Source: Polymorphobacter_B sp038225475
GTDB taxonomy: Bacteria > Pseudomonadota > Alphaproteobacteria > Sphingomonadales > Sphingomonadaceae
DNA: 64,000 bases
Assembly: GCA_038225475.1 (NCBI GenBank)
Contig: JBBRRA010000005.1
Location: forward strand, 62,001-126,000
Direction: 5' to 3'
The translations under genes were made by a program, and so were the position numbers. Under the pieces are notes generated by a model. The model saw nothing but the letters and a program-made list of their open reading frames with translations, did not search any database and was not told the origin of the DNA. The number at the start of each line of letters is the position of its first letter. Position 1 is the stretch's first letter. Of the stretch, positions 33,740 through 43,143 are shown in pieces.

Positions 33740-34804
33740 ATGCCCAGACCTCCCCGCTCCACCGGCGGCCGCCCGCCAAGTGGCCGCCCCCCCGGCGACC
33801 GCCCATCCAGCGATCGTCCATCCGGCGACCGACCTGCCCGGCCCTCGCGCCCGACACGCATCCGCGAACCCGCCGGCGGTGCGCCGTTGGCGACCAAGCC
33901 GCGCGAGCTTGAACGCCGCGCCGCGCAAGTCGCACGCCAGCGTCCCGCGCCCGGCAGCGAGTCGAACCCGTTCGGCGGCCGCCCGGTCAAACTGCCGCGC
34001 AGCCACACCAGTGGTGCGCCACGCCGCGAGCGCGGTGCGGCGCGCGCCGTGGCATCCGCCGCCGCGCCGGGCAAGCACGAGCCGCAGCGCATCGCCAAGC
34101 TGCTGGCGCGTGCCGGCGTCGGATCGCGGCGCGATATCGAGCGGATGATCGAGGAGGGCCGCATCGCGGTCAACGGCACGATCCTTGCGACCCCCGCGCA
34201 CATCGTCGAATCGCTCGACGGCATCCTTGTCGACGGACGCCCGGTGGCGATGATCGGCGCGACGCAGCTGTTCCGCTTTCACAAGCCGGCCGGTTTCCTG
34301 ACCACCGCGCGCGATCCCGGTGGCCGACCGACGATCTTCGACGCGCTGCCGCCGGGGCTGCCGCGGTTGTTGCCCGTCGGGCGGCTCGACATGAATACCG
34401 AAGGGCTATTGCTGCTGACCACCGACGGTGCGCTGAAGCGCGCGCTCGAATTGCCGGTCAATGCGGTGTCGCGGCGGTACCGCGTGCGCGCCTATGGCGA
34501 CATCACGCAGGCCGTGCTCGAAAGCCTGATCGAGGGCATCACCATCGAAGGCATGCGCTATGGCCCGATCAACGCCGACATCGAGCGGCGTACTGGCGCG
34601 AACCTGTGGCTCAGCATCACGCTGACCGAGGGCAAGAACCGTGAAATCCGCCGCGTCCTCGAATTCCTCGGGCTGCAGGTGTCGCGGCTGATCCGCGTTG
34701 CCTATGGACCGTTCGAACTCGGCGATCTTCCCGTGCGCGCCGTCGACGAAGTCAACGCGCAGCAGATCGAGCAGCTGCAAAAAAGCATCAAGGCCAAGGC
34801 GTGA
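33740..34804 (+). CDS. Ribosomal large subunit pseudouridine synthase, RluB-like
   Basis: The 354-residue protein has an N-terminal disordered extension of about 115 residues made of Gly, Arg, Pro, Ser and Asp repeats (GRPPSGRPPGDRPSSDRPSG). An S4 RNA-binding domain follows (RIAKLLARAGVGSRRDIERM), then the RsuA/RluB catalytic domain with the active-site aspartate in GRLDMNTEGLLLLTTDG. The family isomerises uridine in 23S or 16S rRNA helices; RluB, RluE or RluF specificity cannot be set by eye. Its stop overlaps the rsmD GTG. The ATG at 33740 is preferred over one twelve codons earlier. Confidence 0.92.
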   Translation: MPRPPRSTGGRPPSGRPPGDRPSSDRPSGDRPARPSRPTRIREPAGGAPLATKPRELERRAAQVARQRPAPGSESNPFGGRPVKLPRSHTSGAPRRERGAARAVASAAAPGKHEPQRIAKLLARAGVGSRRDIERMIEEGRIAVNGTILATPAHIVESLDGILVDGRPVAMIGATQLFRFHKPAGFLTTARDPGGRPTIFDALPPGLPRLLPVGRLDMNTEGLLLLTTDGALKRALELPVNAVSRRYRVRAYGDITQAVLESLIEGITIEGMRYGPINADIERRTGANLWLSITLTEGKNREIRRVLEFLGLQVSRLIRVAYGPFELGDLPVRAVDEVNAQQIEQLQKSIKAKA

Positions 34805-35355
34805 GGATCATCGCCGGTAAATGGCGTGGCCGCACGCTGAAATCGCCGCCGGGCGAGGCAACGCGCCCCACCGCCGACCGCGTCCGCGAGGCGCTGTTTT
34901 CAATGCTGACCAGTCGCCTTGGTGATTTCGACGGCTTGCGCGTCGCCGACCTGTACGCCGGCACCGGTGCGCTCGGGCTCGAGGCCCTGTCGCGCGGCTG
35001 CGCGCATGTCGCGTTCGTCGAAAACGAACGCGTCGCGCTGGGCGTGCTGAAGGCGAATATCGACCTGCTCGACGCCGAGCAGGAAAGCGCCGTGCTCGCG
35101 CTGCCGGTCGAGGCGCTGGGGCGTGCGGCGGTGCCGTACGACCTGCTGATGCTCGACCCGCCCTACGGCGAGGGTAAGGCGCTGCCCGCCTTGGCGCGGC
35201 TGCTCGCGCAGGGCTGGATCGCACCGCATGCATTGGTATCGGTTGAAACCGCCAAGAAGGAAGCGCTGGCGCCGCCGGGCTTTGACATCGAACTGACGCG
35301 CGTGTTCGGCAAGGCGCGACTGCATCTGTTGCGGGTGGCGGCTGCAGACGCCTAA
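34801..35355 (+). CDS. rsmD: 16S rRNA (guanine(966)-N(2))-methyltransferase
   Basis: The 184-residue enzyme methylates a guanine in 16S rRNA with S-adenosylmethionine. It has MRIIAGKWRGRTLKSPPG at the start, TRPTADRVREALF, the SAM site LYAGTGALGLEALSRG and the catalytic LMLDPPYGEG. It starts with a GTG overlapping the pseudouridine synthase stop (GTGA), so two rRNA modification enzymes are coupled. Normal length. Confidence 0.95.
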   Translation: MRIIAGKWRGRTLKSPPGEATRPTADRVREALFSMLTSRLGDFDGLRVADLYAGTGALGLEALSRGCAHVAFVENERVALGVLKANIDLLDAEQESAVLALPVEALGRAAVPYDLLMLDPPYGEGKALPALARLLAQGWIAPHALVSVETAKKEALAPPGFDIELTRVFGKARLHLLRVAAADA

Positions 35356-35421
35356 GCGCTCCGGCTTGCCGCCCGGTCGCAGAGGGTGACAATCGCGCAA
35401 TCGTTCCTTAAATGTTCGTCG

Positions 35422-37701
35422 ATGCTTCCCGCCCCTGCCCCCGATGATCCGCCGTACCTGCGTGGCCTCAACGCGCCGCAACGCGAGGCGGTGCTGACAA
35501 CCGAAGGCCCGGTGCTGATCCTTGCCGGGGCCGGCACCGGCAAGACGCGCGCGCTGACCAGCCGCCTCGCGCATATTCTTTTCACCCGCAAGGCGTGGCC
35601 GTCGGAGGTGCTCGCGGTCACCTTTACCAACAAGGCGGCGCGCGAGATGCGCCACCGCATGAGCACGCTGGTCGGGCCGGTGGCGGAGGGCATGCAGTTC
35701 CTCGGCACCTTCCACTCGGTCGCCGCCAAGATGTTGCGACGGCACGCCGCGCTGGTCGGACTCGAAGCCAATTTCTCGATCCTCGACACCGACGACCAAC
35801 TGCGTCTGCTCAAGCAGATCCTTGTCGAGGCGGGTATCGACGACAAGCGCTGGCCGGCGAAGGCGCTCGCCGGACTGATCGACCGCTGGAAGAACCGCGG
35901 GTGGACACCGGCGCAAGTGCCCGCATCCGAAAGCCACGGCTTTGCCGACAACAAGGGCGTCGCGCTGTATGCGCGCTACCAGGAGCGGCTGGTCGCGTTG
36001 AACGCCGCCGACTTCGGCGACCTGCTGCTGCACATGCTGACGATTTTCCTGACGCATCCCGACGTGCTCGCGGACTACAGCCGCAAGTTCAAATATGTGC
36101 TGGTCGATGAATATCAGGACACCAATGTCAGCCAATATCTGTGGCTGCGGCTGCTGGCGCAGGAGCGGCGCAACATCGCCTGTGTCGGTGACGACGACCA
36201 GTCGATCTATTCGTGGCGCGGCGCGGAAGTCGCGAACATCCTTCGCTTCGAGATCGATTTTCCCGGTGCTACCGTCATCCGCCTCGAACAGAATTACCGC
36301 TCGACGCCGCCGATCCTTGCCGCCGCTGGCGGATTGATCGCGCGGAACAGCGGGCGGCTCGGCAAGACGCTGTGGACCGACCGCAACCACGGCGACCGGG
36401 TACGGATCATCGGCGTCTGGGACGGCCCCGAGGAAGCGCGCCTCGTCGGGGAGACGATCGAGCGCGTCCAGCACGATGGGGCATCGCTCAACGAATGCGC
36501 GATCCTGGTGCGCGCGCAGTTCCAGACGCGCGAGTTCGAGGACCGCTTCATCACCATCGGGCTGCCGTATCGCATCGTCGGCGGCTTTCGTTTTTACGAA
36601 CGCGCCGAAATCCGCGATGCGATCGCCTATCTGCGCATCGTCTCGCAGCCTGCCGACGATCTGGCGTTCGAGCGCATCGTCAACACGCCCAAGCGCGGGC
36701 TGGGCGACAAGGCGGTGCAACGGCTGCACACCTATGCGCGCGCATCGGGCAAGACGCTGACGGGTGCTGCCTCGGCATTGATCGAAACCGATGAGCTGAC
36801 GCCCGCGGCGCGGCGTCCGCTGACGGCGCTGATGCAGGATCTGGCGCGCTGGCGTGCCGAGGTCGGCAGCCTGCCGCATGCCGAACTGGCGCGGATCATC
36901 CTTGAGGAGTCGGGCTATATCCCGGCGTTGCAGGCGCAAAGGTCGACCGAGGCCGACGGGCGGCTCGAGAATTTGACCGAGCTGACCCGCGCGATAGAGG
37001 ATTTCGACACGCTCGGGTCGTTCCTCGAGCATGTCAGCCTGGTGATGGAAAACGACGCCAGCGAGGCCGAGGAGAAAGTCACTATCATGACGCTCCACGC
37101 TGCCAAGGGGCTCGAGTTCGACAATGTCTTCCTCGTCGGCTGGGAGGAAGGCGTGTTCCCGTCGCAACGCTCGCTCGACGAGGGCGGCAACGCCTCGTTG
37201 GAGGAAGAACGCCGCCTCGCCTATGTCGGGATCACCCGCGCCAAACGGCAGGCAACCATCAGCCACGCCGCCAACCGGCGGATTTACGGCCAGTGGACAT
37301 CGAGCATCCCGTCGCGCTTCGTCGCCGAATTGCCCGACGACGCCGTCACGGTGACCAACACGATGCAGGGCGGCGCCAGCCTATGGCGGGCAGCGCTATC
37401 GACCGGCGATCCGTTCGCCGATGTGGCGCGCGGCACGGGGCGCGGACCGGGCTGGGCGCGCGCGTCGGCACTGGGCGGGGCGTCGGTCCCCGGTCGCGGC
37501 GGCATGCAGATCGATGCGCGGGCAAGTGCTGTCAGCGTCGGGCAACCCGGGCGCAGCGACGTCGCCATCGGCGCGCGCGTGTTCCATTCGAAGTTCGGCT
37601 ATGGCGCGGTAACCGCGATCGACGGTAACAAGCTTGAGATTGCGTTCGAAAAGGCCGGCGCTAAACGCGTGCTCGATAGCTTCGTCGAAGTGGTCGCCTG
37701 A
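35422..37701 (+). CDS. uvrD: ATP-dependent DNA helicase, UvrD/PcrA family
   Basis: The 759-residue protein is a superfamily 1 helicase acting in nucleotide excision and mismatch repair and in clearing transcription or replication conflicts. Walker A AGAGTGKTRALT is at about 34-45, motif II is VDEYQDTN, then GDDDQSIYSWRGAE, and motif V/VI MTLHAAKGLEFDNVFLVGWEEG and RRLAYVGITRAK. The C-terminus has the Tudor-like RNA-polymerase-binding segment VFHSKFGYGAVTAIDG. A GTG at 35386 would add twelve residues; the ATG at 35422 is preferred. Confidence 0.96.
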   Translation: MLPAPAPDDPPYLRGLNAPQREAVLTTEGPVLILAGAGTGKTRALTSRLAHILFTRKAWPSEVLAVTFTNKAAREMRHRMSTLVGPVAEGMQFLGTFHSVAAKMLRRHAALVGLEANFSILDTDDQLRLLKQILVEAGIDDKRWPAKALAGLIDRWKNRGWTPAQVPASESHGFADNKGVALYARYQERLVALNAADFGDLLLHMLTIFLTHPDVLADYSRKFKYVLVDEYQDTNVSQYLWLRLLAQERRNIACVGDDDQSIYSWRGAEVANILRFEIDFPGATVIRLEQNYRSTPPILAAAGGLIARNSGRLGKTLWTDRNHGDRVRIIGVWDGPEEARLVGETIERVQHDGASLNECAILVRAQFQTREFEDRFITIGLPYRIVGGFRFYERAEIRDAIAYLRIVSQPADDLAFERIVNTPKRGLGDKAVQRLHTYARASGKTLTGAASALIETDELTPAARRPLTALMQDLARWRAEVGSLPHAELARIILEESGYIPALQAQRSTEADGRLENLTELTRAIEDFDTLGSFLEHVSLVMENDASEAEEKVTIMTLHAAKGLEFDNVFLVGWEEGVFPSQRSLDEGGNASLEEERRLAYVGITRAKRQATISHAANRRIYGQWTSSIPSRFVAELPDDAVTVTNTMQGGASLWRAALSTGDPFADVARGTGRGPGWARASALGGASVPGRGGMQIDARASAVSVGQPGRSDVAIGARVFHSKFGYGAVTAIDGNKLEIAFEKAGAKRVLDSFVEVVA

Positions 37702-37739
37702 GACGCGGGCTTCCCGTCGAATACCGGCCTTCGCCGCTG

Positions 37740-39377
37740 CTAGACCGCCGCTTCCATCGCCACCTCGATCAACAGCGGCCCCTCGCCCGCCAACCCGCGC
37801 AGCACCGCTGCGCGTAATTCGGGCAGCGTGCCGACATGGACGCCCTCGACCCCCTGCGCCTCGGCGAGCTTGACGAAGTCGATCGGCGGATCGGTAAAGT
37901 CCATCGCGACATAGTCGCCCGTCGCCGCGCTATGCCCGGCGAGCGCGCGGGTGCGCTGTTTCAGGATGCGGTACGAGCGGTTGTTGACGATGATCGTCAC
38001 GATGTTCAGCCGATAGTGCGCCATCGTCCACAGCGCAGCGCTCGAATACATCGCGCTGCCGTCGCCGCTCAGCGCCACGACCGGGCGGTCGGGGTTCGCA
38101 AGCTTGATGCCGATCGCCTGCGGCATGGCAACGCCGATACCGCCGCCGCGCATGCCGAACCAGCTATCAGGGCGTGTCGCGGGCATCAGTTGCCGGATGG
38201 TGTTCATGCCGGTCGACAGCGTTTCTTCGACGACGATCGCCTCGTCGGGAAGCAACTGCCCGATCATATGCAGCACCGCGAGCGGGCGCAGCGGCAGATA
38301 CGCAGCCTCCGCCTCGGCTTGCGCGGTCAGTGCGGCGCGCTTGGTGGCCAGCATCGCCTCGACTGCGGCACGGCGCGGCGGGTTTGCCGCAACCAGCGCG
38401 GTCAGTTCGGGCAGCGTCGCCTTGGGATCGCCGTGGATTGCAGCCTGCGCCGGGAAGTTTTTGCCGATCTCCCACGGGTCGGCGTCGAGGTGGATCAACC
38501 GGGTTCCGGGGGCCAGCGCCTCGACGCCCGCCGCCAGCGACTGCGTCAGCATGTCGGCCCCGACTGAAATCGCCAGGTCATGCCCTTCCATCAGCGTCCG
38601 CAGCGCCGGTGCCATCCGCGCGACACTGCCGCCGTAAAGTGGATGGTTGCTCGGGAATGCCGCAGTATTCGCCATGCCCTCGAGATAGACCGGCGCGCCG
38701 ATCGCCTCCGCAAGGCGCGCGAGTTCGGCATGCGCATCCGAACGTGGCACCGCATCGCCGGCAAAGATCACCGGCGAGGTGCTGTCCGCAATCATCGCAG
38801 CTGCCCTGCGGATCGCTTGCGCATCGCCGCGCAGCCGGGGGCCGATCCGGGTCGGTGCCATCAGGTCGAGGTCGGCACTCGCGGTCAGCACGTCACCGGG
38901 GATCGACAGGAATACCGGACCGGTCGGATGCGTCAGCGCGACCTTGGCAGCGCGGTGGACGGCGCGCGGCAGGTCCTCGATCCGCGTGACTTCGTACGAC
39001 CATTTGCACAGCGGCTGCGCGAGGCGGACGAGATCGTCCCACAGCAACGGCTCGGTCAGCGCGATCGACGTGTCCTGCTGCCCGGCGGTGACCAGCATCG
39101 GCGCGCCCGCCTTTGCGGCGTTGTACAACATGCCCATCGCATTGCCGAGGCCGGGAGCAGCGTGCAGGTTGACCACCGCGAGCTTGCCGGTGGCCTGCGC
39201 ATAGCCGTCCGCCATGCCCATCACCACGACCTCGTTCAGCCCGAGGATGTAGCGGATGTCCGTCTCGACGACGAACGCGTCCATCAGCGGCAGCTCGGTC
39301 GAACCAGGGTTACCGAACACGAACCGGACGCCGTTGGCGCGGAGCAGATCGAGGAAAATATGTTTACCGGGGGTCAT
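37740..39377 (-). CDS. Thiamine-diphosphate decarboxylase/synthase, benzoylformate decarboxylase-like
   Basis: The 545-residue protein has the three domains of the POX/acetolactate synthase family. GNPGSTELPLMDAF (residues 22-35) and NLHAAPGLGNAMG (about 69-81) match the catalytic Ser and His regions of benzoylformate decarboxylases. The ThDP-binding motif GDGSAMYSSAALW to IIVNN is in the C-terminal domain. True acetolactate synthase usually has a regulatory subunit gene beside it; none is here. The substrate may be an aromatic 2-oxo acid, but oxalyl-CoA or related activities cannot be excluded. It is ten bases behind the ferredoxin reductase gene. Confidence 0.85.
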   Translation of the reverse strand: MTPGKHIFLDLLRANGVRFVFGNPGSTELPLMDAFVVETDIRYILGLNEVVVMGMADGYAQATGKLAVVNLHAAPGLGNAMGMLYNAAKAGAPMLVTAGQQDTSIALTEPLLWDDLVRLAQPLCKWSYEVTRIEDLPRAVHRAAKVALTHPTGPVFLSIPGDVLTASADLDLMAPTRIGPRLRGDAQAIRRAAAMIADSTSPVIFAGDAVPRSDAHAELARLAEAIGAPVYLEGMANTAAFPSNHPLYGGSVARMAPALRTLMEGHDLAISVGADMLTQSLAAGVEALAPGTRLIHLDADPWEIGKNFPAQAAIHGDPKATLPELTALVAANPPRRAAVEAMLATKRAALTAQAEAEAAYLPLRPLAVLHMIGQLLPDEAIVVEETLSTGMNTIRQLMPATRPDSWFGMRGGGIGVAMPQAIGIKLANPDRPVVALSGDGSAMYSSAALWTMAHYRLNIVTIIVNNRSYRILKQRTRALAGHSAATGDYVAMDFTDPPIDFVKLAEAQGVEGVHVGTLPELRAAVLRGLAGEGPLLIEVAMEAAV

Positions 39378-39387
39378 CGCAAGCGTC

Positions 39388-40674
39388 CTAAAGCAGCCCG
39401 AGCATTTCGGCTACCCGCACGATCTTTTCGCGCGGTGCCGGCGCGCGCGCCGCAGCGACTTCGGCGGCATCGATGATTTGCCAGCCGGAGTAATCAACGA
39501 CCCGGACGCCGCGGTCTGCCAGTAGCGCGTGAAGCCCGGCCCGCCCCGACTTGCCCGACGGCGCGACTTCGGCAGCGATGCGTTCGGCGACCGCGGCTCC
39601 GTCGGCGCGGTTGGTGCCGATCGTGCCCGTCGGTCCGCGCCGCGCCCAGCCGGCGGCGTACAGCCCCGGCGCGATGCGACCGGCATCGTTGACGAAACGC
39701 CCGGCGCGCGCATCGAACGGCACCCCGGCCAGTTCGAGCGTCCGATAGCCGATGCACGGCACGATCAGCCCGCAATCGAGGCTCCAGGTTTCACCGGTAC
39801 CGACGGCGCTGTCCCCCTCCAGCCGCGTGCGTTCGAGCGTCAGCCGCAGCGTGCCGCCGGCGCGTTCGACAGAAACCGGGCGATTGAAGAAATCAAAATG
39901 GACGGCGAGCGGCTTGCCGACCGGTTCGGCCACGGCGAAACTGCGCAGGTGGCCGACAGTCTTGCGCAATCCGGGTTCGAGCGCGGCATCGGCGTCGAAC
40001 GGCGGAAAATGGTCGGGCTTCGCGTGCGGCTGGGCGCGCGCCAAATGGCCGAGTTCGCCCATTTCTTTCGGCGTGAAACTTGCCTGATGCGGGCCGCGGC
40101 GTCCGATAATGTGAATATCGCACACGCCCGACGCCGCGAGTGCGGCAGCGGCGTGGGCCGCGATGTCGGATTCGGCAAGCTCGCCGGGCGTTTTGGCAAG
40201 GATTCGCGCCACATCGATTGCAACATTGCCGTTGCCGATGACCGCAACGGTCGCGGCAGCAAGCGGCACGTCGAGATCGGCGAAGTCCGGGTGGCCGTTA
40301 TACCAGCCGACAAACGCCGCCGAGCCGATCACACCGGGCAAATCCTCGCCGGGGATGCCGAGCAACCGGTCGGCGGGCGCGCCGGTGGCGAGCACGACGG
40401 CGTCATAAAGCCCCGCGAGTTCGCCGATCGACACGTCGCGGCCGACTTCGACATTGCCGACGAATGCCATGCCGGGCTGTTGCGCGGTGCCGTCATAGCG
40501 CCGCGTGACCGCCTTGATCGACTGATGATCGGGCGCAACGCCGGCGCGGATCAATCCGAACGGCGTCGGCAGCCGGTCGATGATGTCGATCTGGCAGCCC
40601 GGCAATGCCTTCAGCGCTGCCTCCGCCGTATAGTAACCCGATGGACCCGAACCGATGATCGCAATTTGCAGCAT
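39388..40674 (-). CDS. Ferredoxin/adrenodoxin-NADP reductase, FprA type
   Basis: The 428-residue flavoprotein has the FAD fold at the start (IAIIGSGPSGYYTAEAAL) and the NADP fold in the middle (VAVIGNGNVAIDVARIL). The C-terminal RRGPTGTIGTNRADG is typical of adrenodoxin-reductase and mycobacterial FprA types. It would move electrons between NADPH and a ferredoxin, or to a partner oxygenase. No ferredoxin or P450 gene is next to it; the adjacent ThDP enzyme is probably cotranscribed. The ATG at 40674 is chosen over one six codons upstream. Confidence 0.9.
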   Translation of the reverse strand: MLQIAIIGSGPSGYYTAEAALKALPGCQIDIIDRLPTPFGLIRAGVAPDHQSIKAVTRRYDGTAQQPGMAFVGNVEVGRDVSIGELAGLYDAVVLATGAPADRLLGIPGEDLPGVIGSAAFVGWYNGHPDFADLDVPLAAATVAVIGNGNVAIDVARILAKTPGELAESDIAAHAAAALAASGVCDIHIIGRRGPHQASFTPKEMGELGHLARAQPHAKPDHFPPFDADAALEPGLRKTVGHLRSFAVAEPVGKPLAVHFDFFNRPVSVERAGGTLRLTLERTRLEGDSAVGTGETWSLDCGLIVPCIGYRTLELAGVPFDARAGRFVNDAGRIAPGLYAAGWARRGPTGTIGTNRADGAAVAERIAAEVAPSGKSGRAGLHALLADRGVRVVDYSGWQIIDAAEVAAARAPAPREKIVRVAEMLGLL

Positions 40675-40749
40675 GAACCACTCCCCGGCCACACTCCTGC
40701 GGCACCGCTCACGTTTGCGTCAAGGCTCGCGCCTGCTATGGCTCGCCGC

Positions 40750-42558
40750 ATGACCGCAGACCTGTCCCGCATCCGCAATTTTTCGATCATCGCGCATATC
40801 GATCATGGCAAGTCGACGCTTGCCGACCGGCTGATCCAGTACACCGGCGGCCTGACCGCGCGCGAGATGAGCGAGCAGGTGCTCGACAATATGGATATCG
40901 AGCGCGAACGCGGGATTACGATCAAGGCGCAGACGGTGCGGCTCGACTATCCGGCAAAGGATGGCCACCGCTATGTCCTCAACCTGATGGACACGCCGGG
41001 GCATGTCGACTTTGCCTATGAAGTGTCGCGCAGCCTTGCTGCATGCGAGGGCGCGCTGCTGGTGGTCGATGCCGCGCAGGGCGTCGAGGCGCAGACGCTG
41101 GCGAACGTCTATCAGTCGATCGAGCACGACCATGTCATCGTGCCGGTGATCAACAAGGTCGACTTGCCCGCCGCCGAGCCGCAGCGGGTCATGCAGCAGA
41201 TCGAAGACGTGATCGGGCTTTCGACCGAACATGCGGTAATGACCAGTGCCAAGACCGGGATCGGGATCGAAGACCTGCTCGAGGCGATCGTGGTCCAGAT
41301 CCCGCCACCGAACGGCGACATGACCGCGCCGCTGAAAGCGATGCTGGTCGATAGCTGGTACGACCCCTACCTCGGCGTCGTGATCCTGGTCCGCGTCATC
41401 GACGGCAGCTTGCGCAAGGGGCAACAGATCACCTTCATGGCGCAGGGGACGCAGCATCTGGTGGACCGGGTCGGGGTGTTCCGGCCCAAGATCGAGCTGT
41501 TGGACGCGCTCGGGCCGGGCGAAATCGGGTTCATCACCGCACAGATCAAGGAAGTTGCACAGACGAATGTCGGCGACACGATCACCGACGCTAAAAAGCC
41601 GACCGCACAGGCGCTGCCGGGCTTCAAAACCGTGCAACCGGTGGTGTTCTGCGGGCTGTTTCCAGTCGACGCCGCTGACTTCGAAAAGCTGCGCGACAGC
41701 CTTGGCCGGCTGCGGCTGAACGATGCCAGCTTCAGTTTCGAGACCGAGAGCAGTGCCGCGCTTGGGTTCGGCTTCCGCTGCGGCTTCCTCGGGCTGCTGC
41801 ACCTTGAAATCATTCAGGAGCGGTTGACCCGCGAATACGACCTCGACCTGATCACCACGGCCCCCAGCGTCGTCTACAAGATGCTGCTGCGCGACGGCCG
41901 CGAGATCGAATTGCACAATCCGTCGGACATGCCCGATCCGTCGACGATCGAACTGATCGAGGAGCCGTGGATCGAGGCGGTGATCTTCACGCCCGACGAA
42001 TATCTCGGATCGATCCTGAAGCTGTGCCAGGACCGGCGCGGTATTCAGAAAAACCTGACCTATGTCGGCGGGCGCGCGCAGATCACCTACGAACTGCCGT
42101 TGAACGAAGTCGTGTTCGATTTTTACGACCGGTTGAAAAGCATTTCACGCGGCTATGCGTCGTTCGACTATCACCAGATCGGCCACCGCGAGGGCGACCT
42201 CGTCAAAATGTCGATCATGGTCAATGCCGAGCCGGTCGATGCGCTGAGCATGATCGTCCACCGCGACGCCGCCGAGGCACGCGGCCGTCACATGTGCGAG
42301 CGGATGAAGGACTTGATCCCGCGCCACCTGTTCAAGATCCCGATCCAGGCGGCGATCGGCGGCAAAGTCATCGCACGCGAAACGATCGCCGCGATGCGCA
42401 AGGACGTGACCGCGAAATGCTATGGCGGCGACATCAGCCGCAAGAAAAAGCTGCTCGACAAGCAGAAAGAAGGCAAGAAGCGGATGCGCCAATATGGCAG
42501 CGTCGATATTCCGCAGGAGGCGTTCATCGCCGCGCTACGGATGGGGGACGCGACCTAA
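40750..42558 (+). CDS. lepA: Elongation factor 4 (LepA)
   Basis: LepA (602 residues) is a translational GTPase that binds ribosomes under stress and assists 30S maturation. G1 AHIDHGKST is at residues 15-23, then DTPGH and NKVDL for G3 and G4. Its unique C-terminal domain begins after the EF-G-like region and ends KKRMRQYGSVDIPQEAFIAAL. I use the ATG at 40750; another ATG four codons upstream is possible. A long open frame reaching far upstream is antisense to the ferredoxin reductase and is not part of the gene. The stop overlaps the converging cytochrome gene by four bases. Confidence 0.97.
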   Translation: MTADLSRIRNFSIIAHIDHGKSTLADRLIQYTGGLTAREMSEQVLDNMDIERERGITIKAQTVRLDYPAKDGHRYVLNLMDTPGHVDFAYEVSRSLAACEGALLVVDAAQGVEAQTLANVYQSIEHDHVIVPVINKVDLPAAEPQRVMQQIEDVIGLSTEHAVMTSAKTGIGIEDLLEAIVVQIPPPNGDMTAPLKAMLVDSWYDPYLGVVILVRVIDGSLRKGQQITFMAQGTQHLVDRVGVFRPKIELLDALGPGEIGFITAQIKEVAQTNVGDTITDAKKPTAQALPGFKTVQPVVFCGLFPVDAADFEKLRDSLGRLRLNDASFSFETESSAALGFGFRCGFLGLLHLEIIQERLTREYDLDLITTAPSVVYKMLLRDGREIELHNPSDMPDPSTIELIEEPWIEAVIFTPDEYLGSILKLCQDRRGIQKNLTYVGGRAQITYELPLNEVVFDFYDRLKSISRGYASFDYHQIGHREGDLVKMSIMVNAEPVDALSMIVHRDAAEARGRHMCERMKDLIPRHLFKIPIQAAIGGKVIARETIAAMRKDVTAKCYGGDISRKKKLLDKQKEGKKRMRQYGSVDIPQEAFIAALRMGDAT

Positions 42559-43124
42559 ACCCGCCGCCGCATCCACGGGGCCATGCGCACAAGTACGTCA
42601 TCGCGGTCCATATAATGATGCTTGAGTGCGCCCGCGACGTGCAGCACCAGCGTTGCGATCGCAGCATAGGCGAGATATTCGTGGGTCGCGTGATACCAGT
42701 GGGCATTCGTCCGTGCGACGAGCACCGGCAAATGCGGCACGTCAAAAAGCCCGAAATAGGGAATCGGATAATTCTTCGGGTTGGCCGAAACCATCGCCCA
42801 GCCGGTCAGCGGAATGAACAGCATCAGGCCGTAGAATGCCCAGTGCGTCACCTTGGCGAGCAGCCACTCGCTGCGCGTCATGTGTGACGGCAGCGGCGGT
42901 GGCGGATTGGCCAGCCGCCACGCAAGCCGCACCACCGATAGTGCGAGGATCGTCAGTCCGAACGACTGGTGCAGACCGACCAGCGTGACGTTGAACGGCC
43001 CGGTGACGAGGTCCTGCCCCAGCACGATGCCGCCCACCAGATTGCCGACGATCAGCACCGCGATCGCCCAATGCAGGATGATCGCACCCTGCGAATAGCG
43101 ACTGTGCGACGCGGTCATGGCCAT
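42555..43124 (-). CDS. Cytochrome b561 family protein
   Basis: The 189-residue protein has four membrane helices of the prokaryotic b561 family, which binds two hemes b and moves electrons from quinol. Histidine ligands appear in AIILHWAIAVLIVGN, VGLHQSFGLTIL, and near the end in ATHEYLAYAAIATLVLHVAGALKHHY. The ATG at 43124 has AGGGA six bases upstream; a TTG two codons earlier is less likely. It lies 19 bases behind sapC. Confidence 0.92.
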   Translation of the reverse strand: MAMTASHSRYSQGAIILHWAIAVLIVGNLVGGIVLGQDLVTGPFNVTLVGLHQSFGLTILALSVVRLAWRLANPPPPLPSHMTRSEWLLAKVTHWAFYGLMLFIPLTGWAMVSANPKNYPIPYFGLFDVPHLPVLVARTNAHWYHATHEYLAYAAIATLVLHVAGALKHHYMDRDDVLVRMAPWMRRRV

Positions 43125-43143
43125 CGGCAATCCCTTGTAAGCG

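Noticed and set aside
33562..33912. Rightward frame reading VPLAGLEPARISPLDFESSAS
   Set aside because: It is the antisense of tRNA-Leu continued into spacer and the start of rluB in another frame; this kind of peptide is a well-known annotation artefact.
37740..39377. Acetolactate synthase large subunit
   Set aside because: The ThDP motifs fit, but no small subunit gene adjoins, and the NLHAAPGLGNAMG and GNPGSTE blocks fit the benzoylformate decarboxylase group better.
39529..40737. Long rightward frame in phase with lepA, extending it to over 1000 codons
   Set aside because: It lies wholly antisense to the ferredoxin reductase, has Arg/Gln-rich composition without domain structure, and lepA has a proper start at 40750.
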